This document shows, piece after piece, positions 31,727-40,837 of a stretch of 46,530 nucleotides of DNA. Positions within the stretch are counted from its first letter, which is position 1. Each line of letters begins with the position of its first letter. The position numbers were made by a program, and so were the translations under genes. The notes beneath the pieces were generated by a model. It saw only the letters and a list, made by a program, of their open reading frames with translations. It searched no databases and was not told where the DNA came from. The DNA is from a virus: IMG/VR virus record IMGVR_UViG_3300008107_000371, positions 1-46,530 of that record. One strand, written 5' to 3'.

Positions 31727-33789
31727 TATTGCGAATTCCTCATAGCTAAATCCTGCGGATTAGAAGGAATCGGGAGAGGTTGTCCTGGAATCGGAGGTGG
31801 TTGAGCCACGCTAGGCATCCTTACATTAACACCCATTTGTGCGTCTTGAGTTGAAATTCCTCCGCCTTGTGGTGGGGCTAAATTTTCTTGAACAGCACTT
31901 TGCTCCATAGATGCTTGACTAGGTTGTTGTTCGCTTTGTGGTCCAATTGGTGAACCACCAGACGGTCCTAGCGGTTGCTGACCAATAATCTGTAATAGAT
32001 TAGGATCAACTGTCTGTAGTAATAGGACGTGCTCTTGTATATGCGACATGACACGCTCAACTAGCTCAGGATTAAGACGTAATTCAGGATCAGATAATAC
32101 TGCGGCATGTTCTTTAATATGGAGAGTATGTTGATCAACATAAGCTGTTACTACATCTTCACCATTCATAAGACGCTCGTTCTCACCACGAACTAAGAAA
32201 AGCTCACTCTGAGTATCTTCAGTCATAACGTCTAATTGACCGGTTTTCATAACGGTAAAATACTCTTCAGGAGTCTTTAAAAGACCCATTTGAAGCATTT
32301 GTTCTGCCATCTCAACTCGACCAGCAGCACTATTAGCTAGAGGATTACCAACATCAACGATAACTCTGTTTACAGAAGCTAAATCATCTCCTGTAAATTC
32401 CTTCATATAGCTACGATTGCGGTTACCAACAATTGTTGCCACCCGAGGAACACTAGCGAAATCTTTAAGCATATTAATAATGCCCGTGCCAGTATCTTCA
32501 ATCAGCATAACGTAAGATTGTTGTAACTGAGAAATGTACTGCAATGTCATTGATTGTAAAAGAGCTAAGGCATTACCAGATCGCAGTTGTGGATCAGGTT
32601 TACCCCGAGATACAGCGTTAACTCCTGATAATGTTTCCATACCTTTTTCTAGCATTCCGACAAAATTAAAAGTTTCAGATGGAGTTGAGGTAAGCTGTAA
32701 GGCTTTAAGTTCTGCACCAGGAGCAAGTTCGATTAAATTCATGCCACCAGATACTTCGCTGATATTTACGTTAGAACCTTGAGTGGTAACTAAGTTTTGT
32801 ACGGCAAAAGCTGCGTTATTAGTTAAGATTGCGGAATACATAGCGTTAAGCGCATCCTGTAAAGGAAGTAAATCAAACATATCAGTGTATGCTAGTGGAG
32901 TTCCCAAGATGTCGGCATATTTCATTTGATATACAGGAAGAGACCTGTATGGCATCGGAGTATCGAGCAGGATAATGTCGGTATCTAGGAATAGTAAGTA
33001 ACGTCCATCTGGCATACTCTCACTTCGTTTATGAAAAAACTCATAAACCGGAACTAATTCAGTGGCATCTTTCATATAACTATCGATGAATACATTTTGT
33101 AGTTCTGCTACAGTTTGTAATTTCTCGATTTTATCTCGATATTCAGGATATTTAGCTGCGATGTCGAATTTATTTTTAAAACTGCGAGTAACAACCCAGT
33201 CATGGTCATCGTCTTCACGGTTTAAATCAAAAAATACGTTAAAAGGGGATAGGTTAGAAAACTCAATGTCACCCTCTCTGATGTCAATTCCTAATTCTTC
33301 GTTGAAGTCATAAACTTCGCCAGACATAGAGTTCCACTCAGCTTTAATATATCCTGAACCGAACACAACGGCGGATTCAACAGCCTTCCTTAAATACTTT
33401 TCCAAGCGTTTGTCACGCATGTAGTAATCAAGAAGTCCATTTGCTAGTTTTGTTTGAACTAAGGATTTATAATCGGTGTTAATTGCTCGGGCTTGCATTG
33501 CAGGACGTGTTGCTGTAATGATTGAGATTATTGTTCTTGCGATGTTTCGAATTTGATTCACTGTCATTTCTGACAATTCGCCTTGTTCACCACCAAAACT
33601 AATTCCATGCGCGTTTTCAAAACTATTATACGAAGCTCCGTAATATGCGAGCCACATCATTCTTAGCTTATCCAGATAGCCATTCATCCGCAAATTATCA
33701 AACCAGCTATTAGCTCGGTCCAATACAATTGATGCGGTATCTTTGGCGTCTTTTGCTGCGAAATACTTGGATTCAGACACTTTTTCCAC
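31726..33789 (-). CDS. portal protein
   Basis: 687 residues from the GTG at 33789. A second in-frame GTG at 33780 has AAGGTGG directly upstream and may be the true start. The N-terminal half is mixed alpha/beta, with FDNLRMNGYLDKLRMMWLAYYG, an R-N-I-A-R-T-I-I-S helix and DWVVTRSFKNKFD, typical of large P22-type portals. The C-terminal third is helical and ends in a Gln/Pro-rich tail. It lies immediately downstream of TerL. It forms the dodecameric ring at one vertex through which DNA is packaged and ejected. Confidence 0.85.
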   Translation of the reverse strand: MEKVSESKYFAAKDAKDTASIVLDRANSWFDNLRMNGYLDKLRMMWLAYYGASYNSFENAHGISFGGEQGELSEMTVNQIRNIARTIISIITATRPAMQARAINTDYKSLVQTKLANGLLDYYMRDKRLEKYLRKAVESAVVFGSGYIKAEWNSMSGEVYDFNEELGIDIREGDIEFSNLSPFNVFFDLNREDDDHDWVVTRSFKNKFDIAAKYPEYRDKIEKLQTVAELQNVFIDSYMKDATELVPVYEFFHKRSESMPDGRYLLFLDTDIILLDTPMPYRSLPVYQMKYADILGTPLAYTDMFDLLPLQDALNAMYSAILTNNAAFAVQNLVTTQGSNVNISEVSGGMNLIELAPGAELKALQLTSTPSETFNFVGMLEKGMETLSGVNAVSRGKPDPQLRSGNALALLQSMTLQYISQLQQSYVMLIEDTGTGIINMLKDFASVPRVATIVGNRNRSYMKEFTGDDLASVNRVIVDVGNPLANSAAGRVEMAEQMLQMGLLKTPEEYFTVMKTGQLDVMTEDTQSELFLVRGENERLMNGEDVVTAYVDQHTLHIKEHAAVLSDPELRLNPELVERVMSHIQEHVLLLQTVDPNLLQIIGQQPLGPSGGSPIGPQSEQQPSQASMEQSAVQENLAPPQGGGISTQDAQMGVNVRMPSVAQPPPIPGQPLPIPSNPQDLAMRNSQ

Positions 33790-33799
33790 CTTGGTTAAT

Positions 33800-33811
33800 C
33801 AAACTTGTTAA
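33800..33811. promoter_or_regulatory. CAAACTTGTTAA element between terminase and portal
   Basis: A variant of the recurring 12-base element (TTAACTTGTTAA), here overlapping the stop of the terminase gene and lying about 20 bases upstream of the portal start, ahead of AAGGTGG. No -10 hexamer fits at a promoter distance, so a role as operator, processing site or translation-level element is more likely. Confidence 0.4.
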
Positions 33812-35286
33812 TATTTCTTTTTATTCTTAGGTACAAAAGACTTACCCCATTCCTTAAATGTCTTCTTACCTTCAGATTCAGGAATTTCATTTATAAATAG
33901 ATCGTCAGGGCTAATTCCGTAGTATTTATACCCATTAGGATAGGGATTACGATTCATATCTATGTTACGAATTAGATAACATAACGCCATAACACCGTCG
34001 TAGTGACCATGAGCTTCAGAGCGTTTAAAGTCTTTCCGGGTTTTATCCCAAGATGCATGTTTTAAATGCTGAACTAGGGTTTTACATCTAGGATGAATGA
34101 TTACCCGGTTTGATTGGATCAACATACGGAGTTGATTAATCTGCATGTCGCGATTATCTTTTTGTGTAGGCATAAAATAGAGCTGGTGTAGTCTATTTAA
34201 ATCGTTGATGACGATTAAGTTATTATCGGACACCCTAAGTGTCGGTTTTTCTTCTTGCCCGGTACGTTTATTATACCAAAGATTTTTTTCCCGCTCTTTT
34301 ATGGAATCAGCTAGTGCGTCAGTTGTCATAGTCGGGCCGTTCATGATTAGTTCATCTTCAATTACAACAACCCCATTTTGAAAATCATAAAAAGCGAACA
34401 GAACGAAAGTGTAATCTACGAACCCAATATCCATTGCAACATATTTGTCGCAAAAATCGGGACGATGCCAAGGCACAACACAATCCTGCTCATAATCATC
34501 AGTAAATTCAGGAACCACTGTGGAGTTATTATTATTCTGAATCTTACACATATATTCTGTTTGAAAAGCACTATCTTGCTCATTACCATTATACCTATCA
34601 TTAAGAATTTTATTATACCTGTGTTGATCTATAATAGGTTCTTCATCCTGTTTACTAAATTCTAAAGCATCTTTAACTGTTCTAACTATTAAGGCATCTT
34701 TTATCGCAGCAACTTTCATTCTTTCAATAAACTCATGTTCAGCATTTGGTGGAGTAGTAGATGCTAGAATCATCTTTCCTCCTGTAGTGTCAGTAGTTGG
34801 GCCAATAATTGATTGAATAATATAAGTTAGATTATCACAAAATCCGGCCTCATCAATTAAGGCTAGATCACACGATCCTCCTCGTAATGATTCGGCGTTA
34901 CCTCCGTCAGTTCCGGCAAGTTGAATCTGTGAACCATTAGGAAATTCTATTACGTTATCTTTACCATTAAATTTAGGTTTTATATCTTTAGGACAATCTT
35001 CAATCAGTCTATAAAAATCAACTAAAACATTTGTTCTAATCATTTTTTGTGTGGGTTGTGAAAATTTAACTAAAGCTCTAGGTTTCTTAATACAAAGCTC
35101 CATAGCTAAAATTAGAAACGTAGTGGTCTTCCCATACCTCCGGGAAGTATTAATAACGACAGTGTCATTTTTATTATTTTTAATAAAATAATACAATTCT
35201 TTTTGAGCGGTTTTTAATTTCCATTCAAGATCTCCAGCTGTCCATAATTTTTTTCTTGCCGCTAAAATTTGTTTTTCTATGGACAT
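33808..35286 (-). CDS. terminase large subunit (TerL)
   Basis: A 492-residue packaging motor and nuclease. ATPase part: Walker A SRRYGKTT (48-55), Walker B LALIDEAGF (141-149, Asp145 and Glu146), coupling motif STTP (176-179). Nuclease part: A-M-D-I-G-F with Asp286, S-D-N-N with Asp354 and H-Y-D-G-V-M with Asp430, which would form the RNase-H-like metal site. The residue set is complete. It lies between the putative small subunit and the portal gene, the usual order. It translocates DNA into the procapsid and cuts concatemers. Confidence 0.93.
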   Translation of the reverse strand: MSIEKQILAARKKLWTAGDLEWKLKTAQKELYYFIKNNKNDTVVINTSRRYGKTTTFLILAMELCIKKPRALVKFSQPTQKMIRTNVLVDFYRLIEDCPKDIKPKFNGKDNVIEFPNGSQIQLAGTDGGNAESLRGGSCDLALIDEAGFCDNLTYIIQSIIGPTTDTTGGKMILASTTPPNAEHEFIERMKVAAIKDALIVRTVKDALEFSKQDEEPIIDQHRYNKILNDRYNGNEQDSAFQTEYMCKIQNNNNSTVVPEFTDDYEQDCVVPWHRPDFCDKYVAMDIGFVDYTFVLFAFYDFQNGVVVIEDELIMNGPTMTTDALADSIKEREKNLWYNKRTGQEEKPTLRVSDNNLIVINDLNRLHQLYFMPTQKDNRDMQINQLRMLIQSNRVIIHPRCKTLVQHLKHASWDKTRKDFKRSEAHGHYDGVMALCYLIRNIDMNRNPYPNGYKYYGISPDDLFINEIPESEGKKTFKEWGKSFVPKNKKKY

Positions 35287-35293
35287 AACTAAG

Positions 35294-35779
35294 TTATTCT
35301 TTAATTGGAATAATTTTACGAGATGCTAGTTTTTTTAAATCTTCAGTGTTACTTGGTAACTTCTCATAATCAGCATCTATTGTGGTTGGACTACCTTGAG
35401 ATAATCTTTTATTTTTAACCAGGAGATCGTATTTTTTAATTTCTTCAAGAGTTAGATCCCTGGACATAGCGATGATCTTTAAAGATTCTAATTGTCTAAG
35501 AGCAATCATCTCCTCGTCAGTGACATGCTGAGTAAAAGGAGTGACGTTTGGTACAACTCCAGTGAGTAGTTCTTGTAAATGCCTTATTTCTTGATCTTTT
35601 TTATCTAAGGCCAGGAGTGCTTTATTAAGCGCGTCGCCCATAGCAACAGAATCTTTTTCCATTTGTAATAAACGAATACGCAGAGTATTTAACTCCGCTT
35701 GATCTGCCATGTCTTGAATTGATACTAAATTACTATCAGAAGAACCGTTTTCCGGGCTCTTTTTGGATTTGCGCGACAT
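35294..35779 (-). CDS. putative terminase small subunit or packaging accessory
   Basis: A 161-residue protein with a disordered Ser/Asn-rich N-terminus, a coiled coil (about 30-75), an acidic E-E-M-I-A-L-R-Q-L-E-S-L segment and an L-T-L-E-E-I-K-K-Y-D-L-L-V-K-N pattern. Phage genes with that last pattern often stand directly before TerL, from memory. The small subunit recognises the packaging site, and position supports that role here. No clear helix-turn-helix is visible, so the assignment is tentative. Its end shares the nonapeptide LKKLASRKI with the basic protein at 1159. It overlaps the upstream membrane-protein gene by 44 bases. Confidence 0.55.
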   Translation of the reverse strand: MSRKSKKSPENGSSDSNLVSIQDMADQAELNTLRIRLLQMEKDSVAMGDALNKALLALDKKDQEIRHLQELLTGVVPNVTPFTQHVTDEEMIALRQLESLKIIAMSRDLTLEEIKKYDLLVKNKRLSQGSPTTIDADYEKLPSNTEDLKKLASRKIIPIKE

Positions 35780-36044
35780 TACTTGTGTCCTTCTTTAATT
35801 GAAATGCTTTGTCTAGTTTGATACCGTTAATCATGTCTCTAACTAAAGCTATTTCCTGTTTCAGAAGGTCATACTCTTCAATTTTCTTTCTAGACATCCA
35901 GCGTTTATACGCAATTAATAAGGATATCACTAGTAGAGCTATTGAATCACCAACTGAAGCACCCATTGCTATTAGCCTTATAGAGAATGCCATGAACGCC
36001 ATTTCTGGTAGCCAGGCATACATTTGCTCATTAAGCTTCTGCAT
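35736..36044 (-). CDS. small membrane protein, first gene of the packaging operon
   Basis: A 102-residue protein with AAAGGGAG about eight bases before its ATG. Two hydrophobic segments (about 15-28 and 32-46) are followed by a charged cytoplasmic helix that includes K-K-I-E-E-Y-D-L-L-K-Q-E. It is the first gene after the divergent control region at 36045-36189. Two short membrane helices plus a charged tail are compatible with a holin, but its place ahead of terminase is not the usual one. I cannot name it. Confidence 0.6.
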   Translation of the reverse strand: MQKLNEQMYAWLPEMAFMAFSIRLIAMGASVGDSIALLVISLLIAYKRWMSRKKIEEYDLLKQEIALVRDMINGIKLDKAFQLKKDTSNVAQIQKEPGKRFF

Positions 36045-36189
36045 TATATATGCTCCCTTTATTTTTAAGAGGTATTATTTAATTGCGTTAAAGCCTTGTT
36101 GTGTGTTACACTTTATCCATATAGGATGATTGCCACTTGCAATTTACGTAATAAATCTCTATTACTAGAACTTGTTAAAAGGAGAACTT
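36045..36189. promoter_or_regulatory. divergent control region between packaging operon and rightward island
   Basis: 145 non-coding bases between two divergent genes. It contains AGAACTTGTTAA (36167-36178), the recurring element. Read leftward, its TTAACA with TTTATT 17 bases later makes a weak promoter. It also contains the palindrome TTACGTAA (36144-36151). Rightward, TTGTTG, 17 bases, then ATATAG, or TTGCAA, 17 bases, then TATTAC, are possible but imperfect promoters. Both directions must be transcribed from here. Confidence 0.45.
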
Positions 36190-36822
36190 GTGGACGCAGT
36201 AAAACATATATTATTACTACCTTTTAGACTAGTGATTGAATACTGCAAGCTAATGTTTGCAAGAAATATGCCAAAGTCTAACATTTTTGCCCGAGCAGTA
36301 CACTCTCCAGGAAGTGATTTCTCCTTGTTTGGCGAAGATTTAGTAGGACATTCACTGGCTGGTAAGGGTAAGGTGCTAAATTCGTATTTTACAAATGGTG
36401 CAACGAATCTTTTAAACTGTGGTCTACCTAAAAAGTATATTTATAATCCTTACGAGGATGAATTTACTAAAATGGATAGTCAATTGACTGATATTGGAGC
36501 ATTAAGCTTGACTGATTTTGAAGTTAAAGAAAACGATGCTCTTTTATCACTTGAAATTGAACAAGCAATGGCTTATCATAAAGATAATGTATGGAATTTA
36601 TCAACCGATGAGGCTATTTGTCTTATGTCTCTATATAAAGTGTTAGGTTCTGGGTTAGTTTATCCTCATGTTCAATATAATACACTTTTAAAGATATATT
36701 TAATTAACATTATACTAAGACCATACACTAACAACACAGCAACTAAGATTGCAATGCAGAGTTTAGCCAGAAAAACTAACCATAAACTATGGAAAGTACT
36801 GTCATGCTTGAATCCATATTAG
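36190..36822 (+). CDS. unknown protein of the rightward island
   Basis: The frame is open from a TTG at 36172, but AGGAGA at 36179-36184 lies just before the in-frame GTG at 36190, which is the likely start (210 residues). A hydrophobic N-terminal segment (about 4-20) could be a membrane anchor. The rest is mixed, with an acidic middle and a helical end. I recognise no family or motif. It is the first of four rightward genes lying between the packaging operon and the second fibre locus, a moron-like position. Confidence 0.55.
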   Translation: MDAVKHILLLPFRLVIEYCKLMFARNMPKSNIFARAVHSPGSDFSLFGEDLVGHSLAGKGKVLNSYFTNGATNLLNCGLPKKYIYNPYEDEFTKMDSQLTDIGALSLTDFEVKENDALLSLEIEQAMAYHKDNVWNLSTDEAICLMSLYKVLGSGLVYPHVQYNTLLKIYLINIILRPYTNNTATKIAMQSLARKTNHKLWKVLSCLNPY

Positions 36823-37088
36823 TTTTTATATGTTTTAAAGAGAATATTACTTGTCAGGAAAATGCCAAGGCTTATTATGAGTATAAACCTGAGTTAAAAG
36901 TAGTAAAAAACAACATAGAAAAAAAAATTCGCAGCATTTCAGGGGAGAAGGTTTATAAATACCTATATCCTGTCGTAGTAACGTTGTATTTAAATCAAGA
37001 ATTTACAGTGCCAATTGCAAAAAGTACGTATCTAGATACCAACAAAAACCTAGACTTTGGTAGATTAAGGTGGACATATGAGTTCTGA
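36789..37088 (+). CDS. unknown small protein
   Basis: 99 residues, or 94 from the ATG at 36804, which has GGAAAG upstream. It overlaps the previous gene by 34 bases and the next by 11. The hydrophobic N-terminus (LESILVFICF) is short; the rest is charged and then beta-like (KYLYPVVVTLYLNQEF). The two Cys residues are close to the N-terminus. No family recognised. Confidence 0.45.
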   Translation: MESTVMLESILVFICFKENITCQENAKAYYEYKPELKVVKNNIEKKIRSISGEKVYKYLYPVVVTLYLNQEFTVPIAKSTYLDTNKNLDFGRLRWTYEF

Positions 37089-37323
37089 TAAAAATGACTA
37101 CGAGATTTTGATGCAAATTACAGAACTTCTTAAAGAAATAGGTTGGGACATAGCAATTCCTATGGATGAAGGTAATGAGGATGGTAAGGTTCATGGTATC
37201 ATCGCAGGAAATTCACAGTTTATTGCTGAAATTTTAAAAGATTATCAATATGAGTTGTTCAGTATGGAGGAAGACGCTAATGGTAACCTTCCTGAACCGG
37301 AAAAGAAAGGGACGTTCCATTGA
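37078..37323 (+). CDS. unknown small acidic protein
   Basis: An 81-residue acidic protein with an alternating helix/strand look (LMQITELLKEIGWDIAIPMD, GIIAGNSQFIAEILKDY). Its fold resembles the 77-residue protein at 43442 in size and layout (a short alpha/beta protein with an I-A-E-I motif), though I cannot show homology. It overlaps both neighbours, the last four bases forming TTGA with the next start. Function unknown. Confidence 0.5.
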   Translation: MSSDKNDYEILMQITELLKEIGWDIAIPMDEGNEDGKVHGIIAGNSQFIAEILKDYQYELFSMEEDANGNLPEPEKKGTFH

Positions 37324-37532
37324 GCTTTTTAACTATATTTGTTATTATTATTGGATTTATCGTGTCGTTTATGTTGGGTGTTTATTGGGGATCAGAACAA
37401 ATTAAATATAGAGCTTTAGCTTATATGACGCACTTCCTGAACTTTTTATCTGAAGAAGTTGGATTGGAAGAAGCTACACGGATTTCTGATAAATGGAGTA
37501 GAAAACAAGAGCGAGAAGCAAAAAAAAGTTAA
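37320..37532 (+). CDS. small membrane protein with cytoplasmic tail
   Basis: 70 residues from a TTG overlapping the previous stop, with AAAGGGA about eight bases upstream. One N-terminal membrane segment (about 2-22, ending G-V-Y-W-G) is followed by a charged helix ending in Lys/Arg/Glu. It is the last gene of the rightward island and converges on the second fibre locus. A pinholin-like or exclusion role is possible; nothing in the sequence decides this. Confidence 0.5.
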   Translation: MSFLTIFVIIIGFIVSFMLGVYWGSEQIKYRALAYMTHFLNFLSEEVGLEEATRISDKWSRKQEREAKKS

Positions 37533-37617
37533 CATATGCCATCCATGGATCTATGCGCTGCTTTAATTTACGTTTTTTAGTTAAAGTACTTTCTTTAATA
37601 GGACTTAGTTTTGCCAT
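37474..37617 (-). CDS. possible very small membrane protein at the end of the fibre locus
   Basis: A 47-codon frame starting at ATG 37617, 26 bases after the stop of the 171-residue gene and on the same strand. It begins MAKLSPIKESTLTKKRKLKQ and ends in a hydrophobic segment (about 29-42). Upstream is only an A/G-rich stretch, not a clear ribosome binding site. It overlaps the end of the rightward membrane-protein gene in the opposite sense by 59 bases. A basic N-terminus with one membrane helix is plausible for a real protein, but the frame may be chance. Confidence 0.35.
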   Translation of the reverse strand: MAKLSPIKESTLTKKRKLKQRIDPWMAYVNFFLLLALVFYSIYQKSV

Positions 37618-37643
37618 TTTTTCTTTTTTTCTAGTATAATTGT

Positions 37644-38159
37644 TTATAGTGTCGCTGGTATTAAATCGGTATTTTTCTTAATGGCACTTAAGTCAGAATT
37701 CAGATTAGTTATTTCGGTACTTAAATCATTTACAAGTGTTTGAAATACTGACGCTAAATTTCCGCTTGCTATAGCCGTAGAAGTTAATATTACCGTATTA
37801 GTATCTGATACATTTTGAGATGATACGGCTCTAACTCCAAAGGTATATATCTGACCATTAACAAAGTAAGTTAATCCATCTCCAAGTTGAAAGACATTTC
37901 CTGTTACGACGGTTTGTTTGGTCGTTGAAACCCAATTGGAATTTACAAAAAGAGATACAGCAGATACTGATCCAAGAGCTACATACATCCTATATTCGAC
38001 AGGCAACGCAGAAGTTCCTGTTGCTGCTGACCAAGTAATGGCGAATGATCCATCATTCTTTGGAGTAACTGATGAAATACCGCTAAATGTCGGAGCTGTT
38101 GTATTTGCCGTAACTGATGACGTAAATTTCTTTTGAGCACTGTTAGCTAGATATCCCAT
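37644..38159 (-). CDS. small beta protein with fibronectin-III-like domain
   Basis: A 171-residue protein. Residues about 20-125 have the FnIII-like layout (A-P-T-F-S-G-I ... F-A-I-T-W-S-A-A-T ... V-E-Y-R-M-Y-V ... I-Y-T-F-G-V-R-A-V). It ends in a helical tail (FQTLVNDLSTEITNLNSDLSAIKK). Such domains decorate phage tails and fibres and may bind carbohydrates. Its start overlaps the end of the 900-residue gene by one base. Confidence 0.65.
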   Translation of the reverse strand: MGYLANSAQKKFTSSVTANTTAPTFSGISSVTPKNDGSFAITWSAATGTSALPVEYRMYVALGSVSAVSLFVNSNWVSTTKQTVVTGNVFQLGDGLTYFVNGQIYTFGVRAVSSQNVSDTNTVILTSTAIASGNLASVFQTLVNDLSTEITNLNSDLSAIKKNTDLIPATL

Positions 38160-40837
38160 TAGAACTCCCTAATCGAAGGAAATGCTTCAGCAGTTGGTGC
38201 AGGATTTACTAGTACCCTTATTCTTGTCCCGACTGTATTTGGAATGGTCCCAAGAGAATTCCAGCTAGTGCCGCCGTTTGTTGAATACTCGAAAGCTGTC
38301 GGATTTACAGATGTATTAGCTGAGAAAATTGTTGAGCCAGTTAAATCTAGCACTCTAGCGTATAATGTAGGAACACTTGCTGAGTATGCGCTTACCAAGT
38401 AAAAAGAAGCATAACTAGGGGAAGATGTCCCTTGTGTTGAATTGTCTACATCAATAACCCAGTTGTCAGAAGATTCACCTGGTGGAAGATAAGCGTACAC
38501 AATATCATTAACCTGAGCTGGTGTTTGCGTATCAAGCGAAATCACCTGATAGGTAATACAGAATTGGTAAAATGGGCCAATTGCAATGCTCGTTAAATCT
38601 TGAGATGTGTTTATTCTTGTCCAGCCATTAGGAGCAGAAGCTGTCGGAATATTAGCAGTATTAAATATTGAATCAGAAGATGTAGATGCTGATCTTATCC
38701 AGAAATTAAGATTTCCTGTAATGTCATGCAATTCCTCTATTGAAAGAATCGACTCTAGGATTGTTCCTGGAAGTTCTTGTTTAATAGGAGATATAAGAGC
38801 AGAAACTCCAAAGCCAGCCTCAGATAAAACGTCTACAGCTATAACTCCACGTTGACCAGTACTGCCACCAGAAAGAAACATCCAACCAGCTTTAAACTCT
38901 AACCCTAAAACAGTGTTTAAATATCCACCATAAATAGTAGGTAAATTTAGAGTTTCATAATACTGATTATCCGTTCCACCAAAAGACGCTGTTATGAAGT
39001 TATTCTGAAGCGGTTTAATTATAACTGAAGGTGCAGTTGCTCCCAAAAACATAAGTTGATCGATACATTCCCCGGTTCCGATTCCCCCGTATCTCCCAAA
39101 CGCCGCCGTTGGTGCAACAACATCAATTCCGGTCCCTATTAAATTAGAGGTTGTTAATGATGTCCAGTTGTTTGTTCCAAAGACTAAGGAGCTTGCTGTT
39201 GTGGTTGAATTTGCTCCTGCCGAAATAACGATAGAACCCACTCCCACTGATGTAATTGTAACACCCGCTGGAATAGCTGGGCCGATTACTGACATACCAG
39301 CAGCAAGTCCAGTGGTTGACCCCATGCCTGTTACTGATGTTGAACCTAAAGTTGTGTTTCCTGTTGTGCTAAGAACAATTAGATCTGAAAGTCTTCCAAG
39401 GTATAAGTTGGACGAGGTTACAATAGATAAGCAATCTTGATTATTTAATGTTGCGTTTTGAGGAGCAGAAATTGGTCGAGCATAGTTAACTATGTTAGAC
39501 TGAAGAAGAGTACCAGTAAGAGCAGGCAACATACCAGCGATAGGTGTTCTCCCTACGAACTGATTTGTACTTGTTCCAAATGCTCTTAGCATTGAAAACC
39601 CTGACAATGACTGAGTTGGTGCTGTTAAAGCTGCGCCCGTAGTTGTCGATAAGTTAAAATGGAATAGTCCGGCTACCGCATCTGAGAAAGTTACTGTCGC
39701 ATTACCTGTTCCAGCGGTTCTTGTTAATGTTCCTGACGATGGTGGAGTTTGCGGATTGGTTGCTTGTGCTGGAAGTGACAAAGACCCTATAAAGCTAGTT
39801 GCACCAATAGACGCGGCTGTTACAACTGTGAAAATTAAAGTCGCTGGGCCGACTACGATTGTGTAAGTAGAGTTAGCAGAAATCCCTGATGTCAGTGCAG
39901 TACATGTAAATGTGAAAAGTCTTTGAGCGTCCCTAGTAAAGTAGACATTGGAAGTTGTTTGAAGTGTTCCTGATGCCCATGTTGCAAAAGGTGTAGGGAC
40001 GTTTACTGATCCAGTTTGAAGGCATACCGGCTCACCGTTTGTACCTGAATATCCAGGCATTGTCGCACTTCGAAAATGAGCGGATGGGGATGTATTTGTG
40101 TAAGCTGACACTTGAGATGTAATTCCGTTTATGATCTGCCCGTCTACATTCGGAGTCGTTGCCATTTCCCAAACCATTGCGTTAGGCGCAGCGACTGTGT
40201 TCGCCATTGCATAGAGCTTAGTATTGACTGCCCCGCTTGCGGCCAGATAAGGGATGTCTATTCCCCACTGAGTATGGTTAAATCCGGTAGGTGAGTTTAC
40301 ACCATAGTAATCTGATGATTGAAGAAGATAAATTGCGTTCTGACCCGGGCCAGATGCAGGGAATAAGTTAAATCCTGCGTTGGTAAACTCAGAAACTGTA
40401 CAATAAGCAACATAAACACCAGAATTTATTGCAACAGAGCCAGTTGTACTTAGAAATATTCTTATATTTGTCCCGTCTGAAGTTACCGAAAAACCTCTTG
40501 ACGTAGAAGTAGTTGCTGCGGAGTTTGCAAGGTTTAATACAACCTTTCCTACATAAGAACTATCACCAGTTTCTTTATTAAAATTAAACAATGAGATTTG
40601 CGGAGCTGCTGCACTTGTAGATTGTAACACAAACAATTGATTCTGCATTGGGGCAAAATATGTATAACTTGGAGCTATTGATGCCAGAGTGTTTACATCG
40701 ATAAACTTTGAGAGAGATGGCCCGATAACTTGCTTGCCGTTAAGCGTTTTCTGCCTTGCTCGACCAAGTGTTGAGGTTTTAGTTTTATCGTATGTTGTCG
40801 ATATTGATGATTGCAGCCCTACTAATTTACTCTTCAT
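38159..40837 (-). CDS. large tail protein, probable receptor-binding component
   Basis: The ATG at 40861 would place GGAAGG inside the coding sequence; the ATG at 40837 lies right after it and is the likely start (892 residues). The protein is nearly all beta, rich in Ser, Thr, Ala and Gly, with short propeller- or sandwich-like repeats. A basic N-terminus (LVGLQSSISTTYDKTKTSTL) probably attaches to the virion. The middle contains a TTGNTTLGSTSVTG and GMSVIGPAIPAGVTITSV segment seen in bacterial surface and phage tail proteins. It overlaps the preceding 79-residue gene by 11 bases. Host binding is inferred from composition and the fibre context. Confidence 0.65.
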   Translation of the reverse strand: MKSKLVGLQSSISTTYDKTKTSTLGRARQKTLNGKQVIGPSLSKFIDVNTLASIAPSYTYFAPMQNQLFVLQSTSAAAPQISLFNFNKETGDSSYVGKVVLNLANSAATTSTSRGFSVTSDGTNIRIFLSTTGSVAINSGVYVAYCTVSEFTNAGFNLFPASGPGQNAIYLLQSSDYYGVNSPTGFNHTQWGIDIPYLAASGAVNTKLYAMANTVAAPNAMVWEMATTPNVDGQIINGITSQVSAYTNTSPSAHFRSATMPGYSGTNGEPVCLQTGSVNVPTPFATWASGTLQTTSNVYFTRDAQRLFTFTCTALTSGISANSTYTIVVGPATLIFTVVTAASIGATSFIGSLSLPAQATNPQTPPSSGTLTRTAGTGNATVTFSDAVAGLFHFNLSTTTGAALTAPTQSLSGFSMLRAFGTSTNQFVGRTPIAGMLPALTGTLLQSNIVNYARPISAPQNATLNNQDCLSIVTSSNLYLGRLSDLIVLSTTGNTTLGSTSVTGMGSTTGLAAGMSVIGPAIPAGVTITSVGVGSIVISAGANSTTTASSLVFGTNNWTSLTTSNLIGTGIDVVAPTAAFGRYGGIGTGECIDQLMFLGATAPSVIIKPLQNNFITASFGGTDNQYYETLNLPTIYGGYLNTVLGLEFKAGWMFLSGGSTGQRGVIAVDVLSEAGFGVSALISPIKQELPGTILESILSIEELHDITGNLNFWIRSASTSSDSIFNTANIPTASAPNGWTRINTSQDLTSIAIGPFYQFCITYQVISLDTQTPAQVNDIVYAYLPPGESSDNWVIDVDNSTQGTSSPSYASFYLVSAYSASVPTLYARVLDLTGSTIFSANTSVNPTAFEYSTNGGTSWNSLGTIPNTVGTRIRVLVNPAPTAEAFPSIREF

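Noticed and set aside
36144-36151. TTACGTAA palindrome as a LexA-type operator
   Set aside because: A single 8-base AT-rich palindrome is too short to assign, with no second copy at the other control regions.
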